DNA of 64,000 bases from Alteromonas australica (GTDB taxonomy: Bacteria; Pseudomonadota; Gammaproteobacteria; Enterobacterales; Alteromonadaceae): assembly GCF_000730385.1 (NCBI RefSeq), contig NZ_CP008849.1, positions 682,001-746,000 of the forward strand, given 5' to 3'. The position numbers and the translations under genes are program-made. Below are positions 29,201 through 36,719 of the stretch, one piece after another. The notes beneath the pieces are model-generated. The model was not told the DNA's origin. It worked only from the letters and a program-made list of their open reading frames with translations, and did not search any database. Every line of letters starts with the position of its first letter. Position 1 is the stretch's first letter.

Positions 29201-30755
29201 CACGGAAGTTACCGGTTACACTACCCAGGAATTGACCGGAAATGCGCCCAGCATGCTTCAATCTTCCTCTCATTCCGACGATTTTTACCGGGGAATACGG
29301 GCCTCGCTAAGTGAACGCGGCTTTTGGCAGGGAGAAGCCGAGATAAAGGTGAAAAGTGGGTCGAGTGTCACTATGTGGCTAACCGTTAACGCTGTGAAAG
29401 GCGGCGATGGCGACATAGTGAACTATGTTGCAGCTTTCAGTGATGTTAACGAAATTAAAGACATGCAGCGGCGTATTGAATATCTGGCCACCCACGACGA
29501 GTTAACGGGCCTGCCCAATCGCGCGGTTTTGCTTGAGCGTTTAGAGTTGATGGTAGGTAACGCAAAGCGTGCGGAACAATTGTGCGCCGTGCTTTTTATC
29601 GACTTGGACAAGTTTAAGCCGGTGAACGATAACTTAGGACACAAAGTGGGAGACTTGTTACTTAAACAAGTGACGAAGCGAATCAACAAGTGCATTCGTG
29701 ACACCGATATGTTGGCGCGACTAGGCGGTGATGAATTTGTGGCGATTGTTTCTGCGGCTCGTGTGGATGAAATAGATGAAATCGCTAAACGGATTATTAC
29801 CCAAGTAGAAACTGAGTTCCAGGTGGCCAATCACCAAATTGCAATTTCTGCCAGCGTGGGAGTGGCTGTCTATCCTAATGACGGAATCACGCCAGACGTG
29901 CTGTTACACCACGCTGATGAAGCCATGTACCATGCGAAATCGCTAGGGCGAGGCCAGTATCAGTATTTTACTGCCCGAATGATGGAAAAGGCACAAGCCC
30001 GGGTTCAAATTGAAGCGCGATTAAAAAGCGCGTTACAAGAGCGTCAGTTTAGTTTGGTTTACCAACCCCAGTACGATATTGCCAGCAATGCTATAGTGGG
30101 AATGGAAGCGTTGTTACGTATTGCGAATGATGAACAAGATATTACCCGGGCAGCAGAGTTTATCGATGTTGCTGAAAAAGCGAATCTTATTGATGCTATT
30201 GGATTTCACGCGCTAGAGCTGGTGGCGTTCGATTTAAAAATGGCGATGCAAAAAGGTATCTCTCTACCTAGAGTATCTGTTAATCTTTCTGGAAAGCAGT
30301 TGCTAACATCAGACTTCACAAAACGCTTCGAACAACTACTGTCGCGCACCTCTCTACCCGCAGAAGCTTTTAAGTTTGAAATATCCGAGCGTGATATCCA
30401 AAAGGGTGAGAAGCGCATTTTCCACCGATTACAGTCGCTAAAATCGATGGGCGCGGTTATTTGTATTGACGATTTTGGTATTCACCAAAGTGCAGTTGCA
30501 CAGCTACAGCAATGTGGTGCCAGTGAAATGAAGCTTTCTCGTCAAATTATTGAACAACCAGACGACGCCAGTGAGCAGTTGCTTCGCGCCTATATTGATG
30601 TCGCCAACGTATTGGGTATGACAGTGGTGGCTGACCAAGTGGAAACGGAAGAACAAATGGACTACCTCGTATCGGTAGGGTGCGAATTAGCGCAAGGTTT
30701 CGTGTTCTCTGCACCAGTAACGTTTGATAACATGCTCGAAAAACTAGACCGCTAA
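26256..30755 (+). CDS. CheB-CheR-PAS-GGDEF-EAL multidomain signalling protein
   Basis: 1499 residues. Order: CheB methylesterase (~14-200; Ser24 in GSSAGG, His51 in AQHLS, Asp143 in GGDGARG); CheR methyltransferase (~215-480; WVAGCATGEEAYS, FATDIDEHAL, RNVLIYF); a Glu-rich coiled coil (~630-715, repeats of EELQATNEEL type); two or three PAS domains (~720-1070); GGDEF (~1085-1240; GGDEF near 1157 with an RDTD inhibitory site five residues before it); EAL (~1255-1495). In the EAL domain EALLR, NLS, EISE and DDFG are kept, but the usual KID reads KLS and AEGVE reads ADQVE. No membrane segment is visible. It should be a cytoplasmic c-di-GMP enzyme with methyl-transfer domains. The next gene, a phytochrome core, starts five bases later. 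Confidence 0.93.
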   Translation: MDSLPVSNDGKTDVAPFVVGVGSSAGGIEALINLVSNLPKSINASFIIAQHLSPSHKSQMSDILARETEYPVEEASQQCRVKANTIYVGPPGYHLRYTEGRIALDKTPSELSPKPSVNLLFESLADEIGDHAIGVILSGTGGDGARGLKAIKSVGGFAFVQDPATAKYDGMPKAALESVAVDGILEPQEMGQEIAHISQNISRNVFSSQEDDRHELMSELYGKIREATKIDFSFYKQSTLLRRVNRRLIATQTTELKEYLSYLDENADEVVALSKELLISVTDFFRDAKAFNAIRHHIEEIIARKRNGDSVRLWVAGCATGEEAYSLAIVFLEAIENANLEITLQVFATDIDEHALNVARKGAYSVQSMSGLDSEMMDKYFRYERDAYYPQKQLRDVITFSRQDITRDPPFLHLDMVSFRNVLIYFNSELQHRVLSLFRYSLLKDGVLFLGKSESIGSTEDMFVALDRRCRIFKVSQASKRPNLPKMLKSHLSTSKVKDTVTNSYENIFTRSVLDCFGPSLLINERFSILHSHGRLEPFIRFPSGIPDLNLSKLIAAPFSAELISCMNKASRTGEMIVSRSKQLDESDEKQWKMRILPLETHSPSHFLVNFFEVEVQASTSPSQEADNSEADVAELIAAREQLQTLTEEMAASAEEMQALNEEVQAANEELQANNEELEATNEELQATNEELISVNEESMRKSAELGAVNSELMSVYNTLDFPILVFDMDHCLNRTNDAANRRFHLNNGSFRKPMDTLNFPDYFEDIEMRLNKTLQTGVAENVIIKPSSQETYNVFITPIFNSRERITGAIIVIIDNSELVLAHERIEKSQEQLLSIMNNSLAVIALKDNAGRYEFVNARFEEVFGLHADEVVGKTDLQIFERETAKQFRDKDLDTMRTLSPLETIDEFTLPLGKVTLNSVRFPIFDAEGTIKSICTQATDISKEKHANEQLRLAGKIFERTSEAILVTDANEKIVTANETFTEVTGYTTQELTGNAPSMLQSSSHSDDFYRGIRASLSERGFWQGEAEIKVKSGSSVTMWLTVNAVKGGDGDIVNYVAAFSDVNEIKDMQRRIEYLATHDELTGLPNRAVLLERLELMVGNAKRAEQLCAVLFIDLDKFKPVNDNLGHKVGDLLLKQVTKRINKCIRDTDMLARLGGDEFVAIVSAARVDEIDEIAKRIITQVETEFQVANHQIAISASVGVAVYPNDGITPDVLLHHADEAMYHAKSLGRGQYQYFTARMMEKAQARVQIEARLKSALQERQFSLVYQPQYDIASNAIVGMEALLRIANDEQDITRAAEFIDVAEKANLIDAIGFHALELVAFDLKMAMQKGISLPRVSVNLSGKQLLTSDFTKRFEQLLSRTSLPAEAFKFEISERDIQKGEKRIFHRLQSLKSMGAVICIDDFGIHQSAVAQLQQCGASEMKLSRQIIEQPDDASEQLLRAYIDVANVLGMTVVADQVETEEQMDYLVSVGCELAQGFVFSAPVTFDNMLEKLDR

Positions 30756-30760
30756 CAACA

Positions 30761-32266
30761 ATGCAGAAAATGACTAAGGGGACCAATTTGGAGACCGACG
30801 ATTTCAATGAGCTCGTTGCAAATTGTGAAAAAGAAGCATTGCACTTAAGCGGTCAAATTCAAGGTTTTGGCGGTGCATTTTTTATTGACAACGAAAGCTT
30901 AACGGTCACTGCCGCCAGTGAAAATATTGCTGAGTATTGCCCTTTATCTGTCGCGCAACTCGTGGGGACAAAAGTTCACGATTTAACCTGGCTACCCTTA
31001 GAATTACTGTACAATTTGGGCATCAAAGCGGGCAATCGTGCTTATGCGTTTAATGACAATACCACGACAGCGTCTTTGAATTATAGAAGTCATCGCAGTG
31101 ATGCAGGCATCTTAATTGAAATTGAACGCAGTACCGCCACTGTTACCCAGCGCCAGTATTTGCAATTGCGCGCGTCTATCTTGCCGCGCATTGATGCATC
31201 TTGGCAAGAACATGACTACTGGAACCAACTTATTCACACCCTCGATGAATTCCTCCCCTGTGAGCGAATTGTGCTTTACCGTTTCAATGAACATTGGTCG
31301 GGGGAAGTGGTGGCTGAAAAAGTGGTTACGGGGCTGCCGCCTTATCTAGGCCTAAAATTTCCTGCGTCAGACATTCCCGCCATTGCGAGGCAAATGTATT
31401 ATCAGAATCCCTCACGGTACATTGCAGATAGTCGTCAGGAGGCAGTTAACTTCCTCACCCAATACGGCACGCCACTGGATTTGACCTATTCCGATTTACG
31501 CAGCGTGTCGCCCCTACACGGCGAATACCTTCAAAATATGGGGGTAGCAACGTCGTTTTCTGTTCCCATTATGCAAACGGGAAAATTATGGGGAATTATT
31601 TCCTGTCACCATGCTACAGCTACGCCCATTGACGCGCATCTGCGCTATCAGGCGGAAAGTTTAGTTAAATATTTTTCTATGATTTACTCTACGTATCAGT
31701 CGAAAAAGCGTTTAGCCTTATTGACCAGCCTAGACGATGAAGTTAGCGTACTAGCGCAAAAATTGAGAATAAAAGGTGAGCAGAGTATTCCGTCATTCTT
31801 GCAGGCAGCAAAGACGGCGTTTCAGGCCAGCGGCGCTGCTATGTACATTAACGATGATTGGCATCTTTGCTTGCCAAAGGCCGAACAGCGACTTGTGCGA
31901 GATATAGATAATGCCTGTCGACATGACACCTCAGATGTTCTTTTAAGTAAACAAGATATAAGGGACGTCGACGGACTCGCGAGTGTGTCTCATGAGGAAG
32001 TACGTGGCGTAATGTTAATTCGCTTGAACTTTGAGCTTAAAAGCTTGCGCCTCTATGTGTTTCGGCAACCTGAGAAGCAAATCACTCACTGGGCAGGTAA
32101 CCCCGACAAAACCATGCAAAAAGTAAATTCTCACGGCGTTTTGTCACCCAGAGCGTCGTTTGAAAAATGGAGTGAGGTAGACGGTGAACAAAGTCTGCCG
32201 TGGTCAAAAAGGGATTTGTTATTGGCGAAAAAGCTAAGAGCCGCACTTATACGATTACTCACCTAA
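30761..32266 (+). CDS. Bacteriophytochrome photosensory core (PAS-GAF-PHY) without output domain
   Basis: 501 residues. The PAS domain has Cys22 in NCEKEALHLSG, the biliverdin attachment position of bacteriophytochromes. The GAF domain has Tyr173 in LYRF, PASDIP with Asp204, SPLHGEYLQNMG with His253, and SCHH at 281-284. The PHY domain has WAGNP and the tongue motif PRASF (463-467) followed by the W..E.....S.PW pattern. The protein stops at the end of PHY: there is no histidine kinase, GGDEF or other effector. The start is uncertain: no ribosome binding site precedes ATG 30761, while AAGGGG precedes a TTG at 30788. Tandem placement suggests the upstream protein is its partner. Confidence 0.92.
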   Translation: MQKMTKGTNLETDDFNELVANCEKEALHLSGQIQGFGGAFFIDNESLTVTAASENIAEYCPLSVAQLVGTKVHDLTWLPLELLYNLGIKAGNRAYAFNDNTTTASLNYRSHRSDAGILIEIERSTATVTQRQYLQLRASILPRIDASWQEHDYWNQLIHTLDEFLPCERIVLYRFNEHWSGEVVAEKVVTGLPPYLGLKFPASDIPAIARQMYYQNPSRYIADSRQEAVNFLTQYGTPLDLTYSDLRSVSPLHGEYLQNMGVATSFSVPIMQTGKLWGIISCHHATATPIDAHLRYQAESLVKYFSMIYSTYQSKKRLALLTSLDDEVSVLAQKLRIKGEQSIPSFLQAAKTAFQASGAAMYINDDWHLCLPKAEQRLVRDIDNACRHDTSDVLLSKQDIRDVDGLASVSHEEVRGVMLIRLNFELKSLRLYVFRQPEKQITHWAGNPDKTMQKVNSHGVLSPRASFEKWSEVDGEQSLPWSKRDLLLAKKLRAALIRLLT

Positions 32267-32333
32267 TCACGCTAGATTCCCTGATGAGATAGGCGTAAGT
32301 TACAAATTTGATTTGACGCACCTAGGAGTTTAC

Positions 32334-33005
32334 ATGGTTAAAAAAGCTGTCACCGCCAACACGTCCACTTTACTGTTCGATCATGACGGTACTTTGATAA
32401 ATTCAGAGGCTGTCCACTATAAATTGTGGTGCGAAATATTGTTGCCCTACGGCGTGTCACTCTCTGAGTCTTTGTATTGCGATATGATGGCTGGGGTGCC
32501 GGTGAAACAAAACGCCATCGATCTAAAAAATCACTTCGACATTAGCGCAAGTACGCTAGCCTTAGAAAATGAAAAACATGAAAAGGTTGAAGCCTTCTTG
32601 AAAGAGCAACCGTTTCCACTCATGCCATATGCTGCTGAGACAATAAAGGCGTGCCACGAAAAGGGGTATACCTTGGCGATTGTCACTGGTGGCAGTAAGC
32701 TTTCCGTCGAAAAAACCTTAGATGGCTATGGATTACGAGAATACATCAGCACAGTGGTGGCCGTCGAAGACGTTACCCGAAGTAAGCCAGACCCCGAAAG
32801 TTACCAGTTGGCAATGGAAAAGTTAGGTGTGGCAGCATCTGCCTGTGTCGCCATTGAAGATACGATGCATGGTTTGCAGTCAGCGGTCGCGGCGAAGTTA
32901 GATTGCGTGGTTATTCCCACCGCCCAAACCGCGAATCACGATTTAGGACTGGCCACCGTCAGTTACGGCTCGTTACAACATTGGTTAGAAGCCGAGGTGT
33001 TGTAA
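32334..33005 (+). CDS. HAD-superfamily subfamily IA hydrolase
   Basis: 223 residues from the ATG at 32334, chosen for its TAGGAG seven bases upstream; the frame continues back to a TTG at 32313. HAD motifs are complete: nucleophile DHDGTLI (two aspartates), TGG in IVTGGSK, Lys in KPDPESY and the acidic pair AIEDT. The helical cap is of the C1 type seen in phosphoglycolate phosphatase and beta-phosphoglucomutase. Substrate cannot be assigned. It lies 67 bases after the phytochrome gene on the same strand and could be part of that transcript. Confidence 0.88.
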   Translation: MVKKAVTANTSTLLFDHDGTLINSEAVHYKLWCEILLPYGVSLSESLYCDMMAGVPVKQNAIDLKNHFDISASTLALENEKHEKVEAFLKEQPFPLMPYAAETIKACHEKGYTLAIVTGGSKLSVEKTLDGYGLREYISTVVAVEDVTRSKPDPESYQLAMEKLGVAASACVAIEDTMHGLQSAVAAKLDCVVIPTAQTANHDLGLATVSYGSLQHWLEAEVL

Positions 33006-33080
33006 GCTAGCTTTTACGGGTGACTTTCAGTTACTATTTTTTTTTTCACAGGCTTAGCCACGAGGATTAGAAGTTAAATT

Positions 33081-34373
33081 ATGGCGCGTGCATTTCGTTG
33101 GCTAATTGGCCTGCTTGTTACCCTGTTTATACTAATACTTGTTGCGGTGGTTGGGCTTAGCATCGCGATTATTCAAAAACAGCCATTAGTGGCGGCTAGC
33201 GCCCCGAACCAGTTAGATGGTGCAGACACGGTAAATACGCTTCTTGCGCAACTCAATACGGCCTTCTCTAAGCGGGAAGAAGGTCACACCATTGTGTTAT
33301 CTGAAACTCAAATCGAGAGCTTGGTGGGCGTGCTGCAGCGCGCAGTGCCCCATTTTCGAGGTGTAGTGAATGTTACCGCGAATGGCGGTACAGTGGCCTT
33401 TACCTTTTCACCGAATAACGATGACATCTATATTAATGTGTCGGCGCTGATTTTACCGGGTAAAGCGCTGACAATTGATTACATCACCCTGGGAGATATC
33501 TCTATACCCGGTGATACCGCGTTAGGTTTAGCAGAGGCTGCTATTAATCGCTATACCCGTTCTGAAATCGGCACGCTTGCGCTAACACGGGTTGAAGCCG
33601 TGGTAATGAGAGATAATGAAGTAGAGTTACAGCTGGGGCCCCTCGACGAACTGCTTCATGAAATTGACAACGTCAGTAATCAGCTTTCGGTCGATACCAA
33701 CAACGAATTAGAGACCCTTACCGCTTACTATTTGCGCTACATTTCTGGCCGAGAACTTGCCCTGTCTTCTACCCCGGTTCCACTTATAGAGTACCTACGC
33801 GAAGGTATGGCAAGAGCGAGAGAACAAAGTCAGACCCCAGATGACGCCGTAATACATAACAAGGCGGTTATTTTTGCTTTAGCCGCTTTTGTTGGACATC
33901 ATAGAGTGGGGCATTTAGTGGGCAATATTCAACCTAATCCAGACAAAGCACTAAAGCCACGTTCAGCGGCAATTTTGGCTGAACGCAACGATTTAGCGCG
34001 CCATTTTATTATCTCTGCTGCATTAGAATTAATGGGGGAAGCGGGTATGTCCTTGGCCATTGGTGAATTTAAAGAACTTATGGATAGAGGGCTAGGCGGT
34101 TCCGGATATAGCTTTGTCGATTTAGCGGCCGATATGGCTGGTGCTGAATTTGCCAAGGTTGCAAATCATCCAGACCATGCAATAGAGGTTCAAAATGCGG
34201 TGGCGCGGATACAATCTGATTTGGATATTATGCCCCCTATCGAAGGCTTGCCCGAAGGGCTCAGCAAGGCAAAATTTACTGAGCGCTACCAACGGGTAGA
34301 TAGCCCGCCTTACATTGCACAAGTCAATGAAATCAGACGCCGACTAGCCAACATCCCCCTGTATCGTGATTAG
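33081..34373 (+). CDS. Membrane-anchored hypothetical protein, 430 aa
   Basis: No confident family. A single N-terminal membrane anchor (~8-30) precedes a large, mostly extracytoplasmic body. The C-terminal part has an ordered set of polar residues in hydrophobic helices: HHRVGHLVG, LARHFIISAALEL, GEFKELMDRG and YSFVDLAADMAG. The H..S...G..KE..D....D..AD..G pattern recalls YfiM/DUF2279-like proteins, but the match is by eye only. It follows the HAD gene by 75 bases on the same strand. The gene appears intact and shows ordinary codon use. Confidence 0.7.
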   Translation: MARAFRWLIGLLVTLFILILVAVVGLSIAIIQKQPLVAASAPNQLDGADTVNTLLAQLNTAFSKREEGHTIVLSETQIESLVGVLQRAVPHFRGVVNVTANGGTVAFTFSPNNDDIYINVSALILPGKALTIDYITLGDISIPGDTALGLAEAAINRYTRSEIGTLALTRVEAVVMRDNEVELQLGPLDELLHEIDNVSNQLSVDTNNELETLTAYYLRYISGRELALSSTPVPLIEYLREGMARAREQSQTPDDAVIHNKAVIFALAAFVGHHRVGHLVGNIQPNPDKALKPRSAAILAERNDLARHFIISAALELMGEAGMSLAIGEFKELMDRGLGGSGYSFVDLAADMAGAEFAKVANHPDHAIEVQNAVARIQSDLDIMPPIEGLPEGLSKAKFTERYQRVDSPPYIAQVNEIRRRLANIPLYRD

Positions 34374-34383
34374 AAACACGAGA

Positions 34384-34698
34384 TTACTTTTTGCTCAGTG
34401 TTGACTGAAACTGGGCAATAGTGACTAAGGCCAACTCTATTTTTTTTATCAGCAGAGGCAATGCTGCTTTTGCCTCTTCTTCAGACATCGCTTTTAGCGC
34501 TTGCCAATCTTGCGCTATTTCTTCCACGTAGGGGCCAAATCGTTTGGATGAGGTATTAAACGGGCTGTCTGCGGTGAAAACCGCCGCAAACTTACCCTTT
34601 TGGTCTTTTTGTAAATGATCGAGCGCTTGATCTGCATCGACGGCTTTACGGTAAAGGGTTTGAATGGTGTCTTGAAGTTTTTGATGTATCGCTTGCAT
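34384..34698 (-). CDS. Small helical hypothetical protein, 104 aa
   Basis: Start taken at the ATG at 34698, which has GAGGGT upstream; the frame extends to a TTG at 34710. The product is charged and almost wholly helical, with a middle segment FNTSSKRFGPYVEEIAQDWQALK and a C-terminal amphipathic helix. No signal peptide or cysteine. A faint resemblance to the N-terminal region of PriC was considered but not supported. It is convergent with the 430-residue membrane protein gene, with only ten bases between the two stops. Confidence 0.65.
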   Translation of the reverse strand: MQAIHQKLQDTIQTLYRKAVDADQALDHLQKDQKGKFAAVFTADSPFNTSSKRFGPYVEEIAQDWQALKAMSEEEAKAALPLLIKKIELALVTIAQFQSTLSKK

Positions 34699-34744
34699 GG
34701 TTACCCTCAAAGCTGCCTATGTAAAAAATGATTAAAGATACTGT

Positions 34745-34791
34745 TTAAGGTGTCGATACCTTAAGAGGTGGGCAATTCTGCCCACTTTTTT
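34745..34791 (+). terminator. Tandem hairpins with T tract upstream of the YjfB-like gene
   Basis: A first dyad TTAAGGT/ACCTTAA (34745-34764) is followed by GTGGGCA/TGCCCAC (34768-34774 with 34779-34785) and six T. It looks like an intrinsic terminator on the plus strand, yet no plus-strand gene ends next to it. It may stop read-through from the 430-aa gene or act as an attenuator for the small gene at 34822. Confidence 0.6.
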
Positions 34792-34821
34792 ACTTTGCTA
34801 CAAGCAACAAAGGAAATCGGT

Positions 34822-35013
34822 ATGGATTTACAAGGTGCAAGTGCATCTGGAACGTCCGGTGCGTCACTTGAGGTAGCTTCGCTAAAGTTGGCAAAAAGCC
34901 AACAGGAGCAAGAAGGAAAAGCGACGCTTCAGCTACTGGAAACAGCAGCTGACGTACCAAAACCTGCGTCATCTAACCCGTCACTAGGTGCCAATATTGA
35001 CACCTATGCGTAA
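34822..35013 (+). CDS. YjfB-like putative motility family protein
   Basis: 63 residues from the ATG at 34822, with AAAGGAAA upstream. The N-terminus (MDLQGASASGTSGASLEVASLKLAKSQ cut into a helix) and the C-terminal SLGANIDTYA match the YjfB-like family, whose members end in LGxNID. The family is annotated as putative motility proteins without a known mechanism. The gene stands alone: no flagellar genes are near. It ends three bases before the stop of epmB on the other strand. Confidence 0.75.
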   Translation: MDLQGASASGTSGASLEVASLKLAKSQQEQEGKATLQLLETAADVPKPASSNPSLGANIDTYA

Positions 35014-35015
35014 GA

Positions 35016-36041
35016 TTATGGATGCAAATGTAAGTCGATAGGCGTCTTGCCAGGTTGCCCACCAATTTCTCTCACCAGTTTTGGTACTAGGAAACCTGGC
35101 AGACGTTTTATCGTTTCTTTCATTAGCTGCCGTGCGCTATCATCACAAACATAAAAGTGATGCGCCCCTTCAACCTTATCCAGTACATGTAGATAATACG
35201 GCAATATACCAGCATCAAACAGGGTTTCGCTTAAATCGCACAGTGAAGATGCATTGTCGTTTACACCTTTAAGTAGTACAGCCTGATTCAGTATTGTCGT
35301 GCCTTCTCGTCGCAAACCACTTAATCGCTCTGCCAATGCGGGTGTTACTTCATTGGCATGGTTCGCGTGCAGCACCAAAACGGTTTGTAGCGGTAAACGG
35401 GTTAGCCATGTGGTAAAGGCGTGGTCTATACGCTCTGGCAACACCACAGGGAGGCGTGTATGTATGCGTAAACGTTTAACGTGGTGAATCGCCGCTATTT
35501 CCTCGGCAAGCCATGCTAACTGGTTGTCGTTAGCCATTAGCGGGTCGCCACCGGAAAATATCACCTCGTTAATATTAGGATGACTCGCAATATAGGCGAG
35601 GGCGTCGTCCCATTGCCTTTTGCTTACCGCATTATCTTGATAAGGGAAGTGGCGACGAAAGCAGTATCGGCAATTGACGGCGCAGCCCGTTTTAACCATA
35701 AGCAACACGCGAGAGTCGTATTTATGCAGCACGCCTCGACCCGCAGTGTCATGCTCTTCAAGGGGATCTTGGGTATAACCGGGTTCGCTAACAAATTCAT
35801 CACTTAACGGTATGACTTGCTTCAATAGAGGGTCATTGGGGTTTCCCTTTTCTATTAAGTGAGCAAAATGCCGAGGTACACGCATCGGAAATAAACGACG
35901 CGCTTTTATGTGTTGGCGGTAGTTTTTGCTGTCTAAATCTAAAAAATCGAGCAATTTAGTGGGATCAGTAAAGCTCTTTGCTAATTCTTTTTGCCAGTTT
36001 GACTCTACAGAAATCGGTTTTTTAGGTATTATTTGTTCCAC
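35016..36041 (-). CDS. epmB: EF-P (R)-beta-lysine synthase EpmB (lysine 2,3-aminomutase-like)
   Basis: 341 residues, GTG start. Radical-SAM motif [15 protein letters not shown] with three cysteines, then [14 protein letters not shown] and the PLP lysine region in the C-terminal ...KVEGAHHF. Short length compared with catabolic lysine 2,3-aminomutases is typical of EpmB. It makes (R)-beta-lysine from lysine, which EpmA then attaches to elongation factor P. The gene is divergent from efp, with 36 bases between the two start codons. Confidence 0.95.
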   Translation of the reverse strand: MEQIIPKKPISVESNWQKELAKSFTDPTKLLDFLDLDSKNYRQHIKARRLFPMRVPRHFAHLIEKGNPNDPLLKQVIPLSDEFVSEPGYTQDPLEEHDTAGRGVLHKYDSRVLLMVKTGCAVNCRYCFRRHFPYQDNAVSKRQWDDALAYIASHPNINEVIFSGGDPLMANDNQLAWLAEEIAAIHHVKRLRIHTRLPVVLPERIDHAFTTWLTRLPLQTVLVLHANHANEVTPALAERLSGLRREGTTILNQAVLLKGVNDNASSLCDLSETLFDAGILPYYLHVLDKVEGAHHFYVCDDSARQLMKETIKRLPGFLVPKLVREIGGQPGKTPIDLHLHP

Positions 36042-36077
36042 GAAACTTTTTGTACCTTATGTTTAGACAGAGGAAAT

Positions 36078-36647
36078 ATGGCTAATTACAGCACTAACGA
36101 GTTCAAAGGCGGCCTGAAAATCATGCTGGACGGCGAACCATGCAACATTCTAGAAAACGAATATGTGAAGCCGGGTAAAGGTCAAGCCTTCAACCGTGTA
36201 AAAATCCGTAAGCTTATTTCAGGTAAAGTTCTTGAAAAAACCTTCCGCTCAGGTGAATCAGTAGAAGGCGCTGACGTAATGGATACAGAGCTAGCCTACT
36301 TGTACACCGACGGCGAATTCTACCACTTTATGAATAACGATACATTCGAACAAATCGCTGCTGACGAAAAAGCCGTGGGCGAGAATGTAAAATGGTTGGT
36401 AGAAAACGATGTATGTACCATTACGTTATGGAACGGCTCGCCCATTACCGTTACACCGCCTAACTTTGTCGAACTAGAGATTACTGAAACGGATCCAGGT
36501 CTAAAAGGGGATACTGCGGGTACAGGTGGCAAGCCTGCGACACTCAGTACGGGTGCTGTAGTTCGTGTCCCACTGTTCGTTCAAACCGGAGAAGTTATCC
36601 GTGTAGATACGCGCTCTGGTGAATATGTGTCTCGCGCGCAAAAATAA
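36078..36647 (+). CDS. efp: Elongation factor P
   Basis: 189 residues from the ATG at 36078 (GAGGAA upstream); the frame is open back to 36033. Three beta-barrel domains: KOW-like N-terminal domain with the modified lysine in the loop [10 protein letters not shown], then OB domains with [11 protein letters not shown] and [29 protein letters not shown]. It relieves ribosome stalling at polyproline. Lys in KPGKGQ is the expected beta-lysylation site, in agreement with the flanking epmA and epmB. Confidence 0.97.
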   Translation: MANYSTNEFKGGLKIMLDGEPCNILENEYVKPGKGQAFNRVKIRKLISGKVLEKTFRSGESVEGADVMDTELAYLYTDGEFYHFMNNDTFEQIAADEKAVGENVKWLVENDVCTITLWNGSPITVTPPNFVELEITETDPGLKGDTAGTGGKPATLSTGAVVRVPLFVQTGEVIRVDTRSGEYVSRAQK

Positions 36648-36660
36648 GCCATACACCTAT

Positions 36661-36693
36661 TGCCGATATGTTCTTCATGCATATCGGCATTTT
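36661..36693 (+). terminator. Hairpin after efp
   Basis: TGCCGATATG pairs with CATATCGGCA around a nine-base loop, followed by only four T. It is a weak terminator or attenuator between efp and epmA. Confidence 0.55.
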
Positions 36694-36719
36694 CATTCCA
36701 CATTTCGCTTTTCTTTTTT

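Noticed and set aside
29423-29830. 135-codon minus-strand frame inside the GGDEF region
   Set aside because: It is a shadow of the strongly conserved PAS-GGDEF coding frame; composition (Ser/Ile/Arg-rich) is that of antisense reading.
34384-34698. PriC identity for the 104-aa helical protein
   Set aside because: Only a faint similarity in one segment, and the protein is much shorter than PriC.
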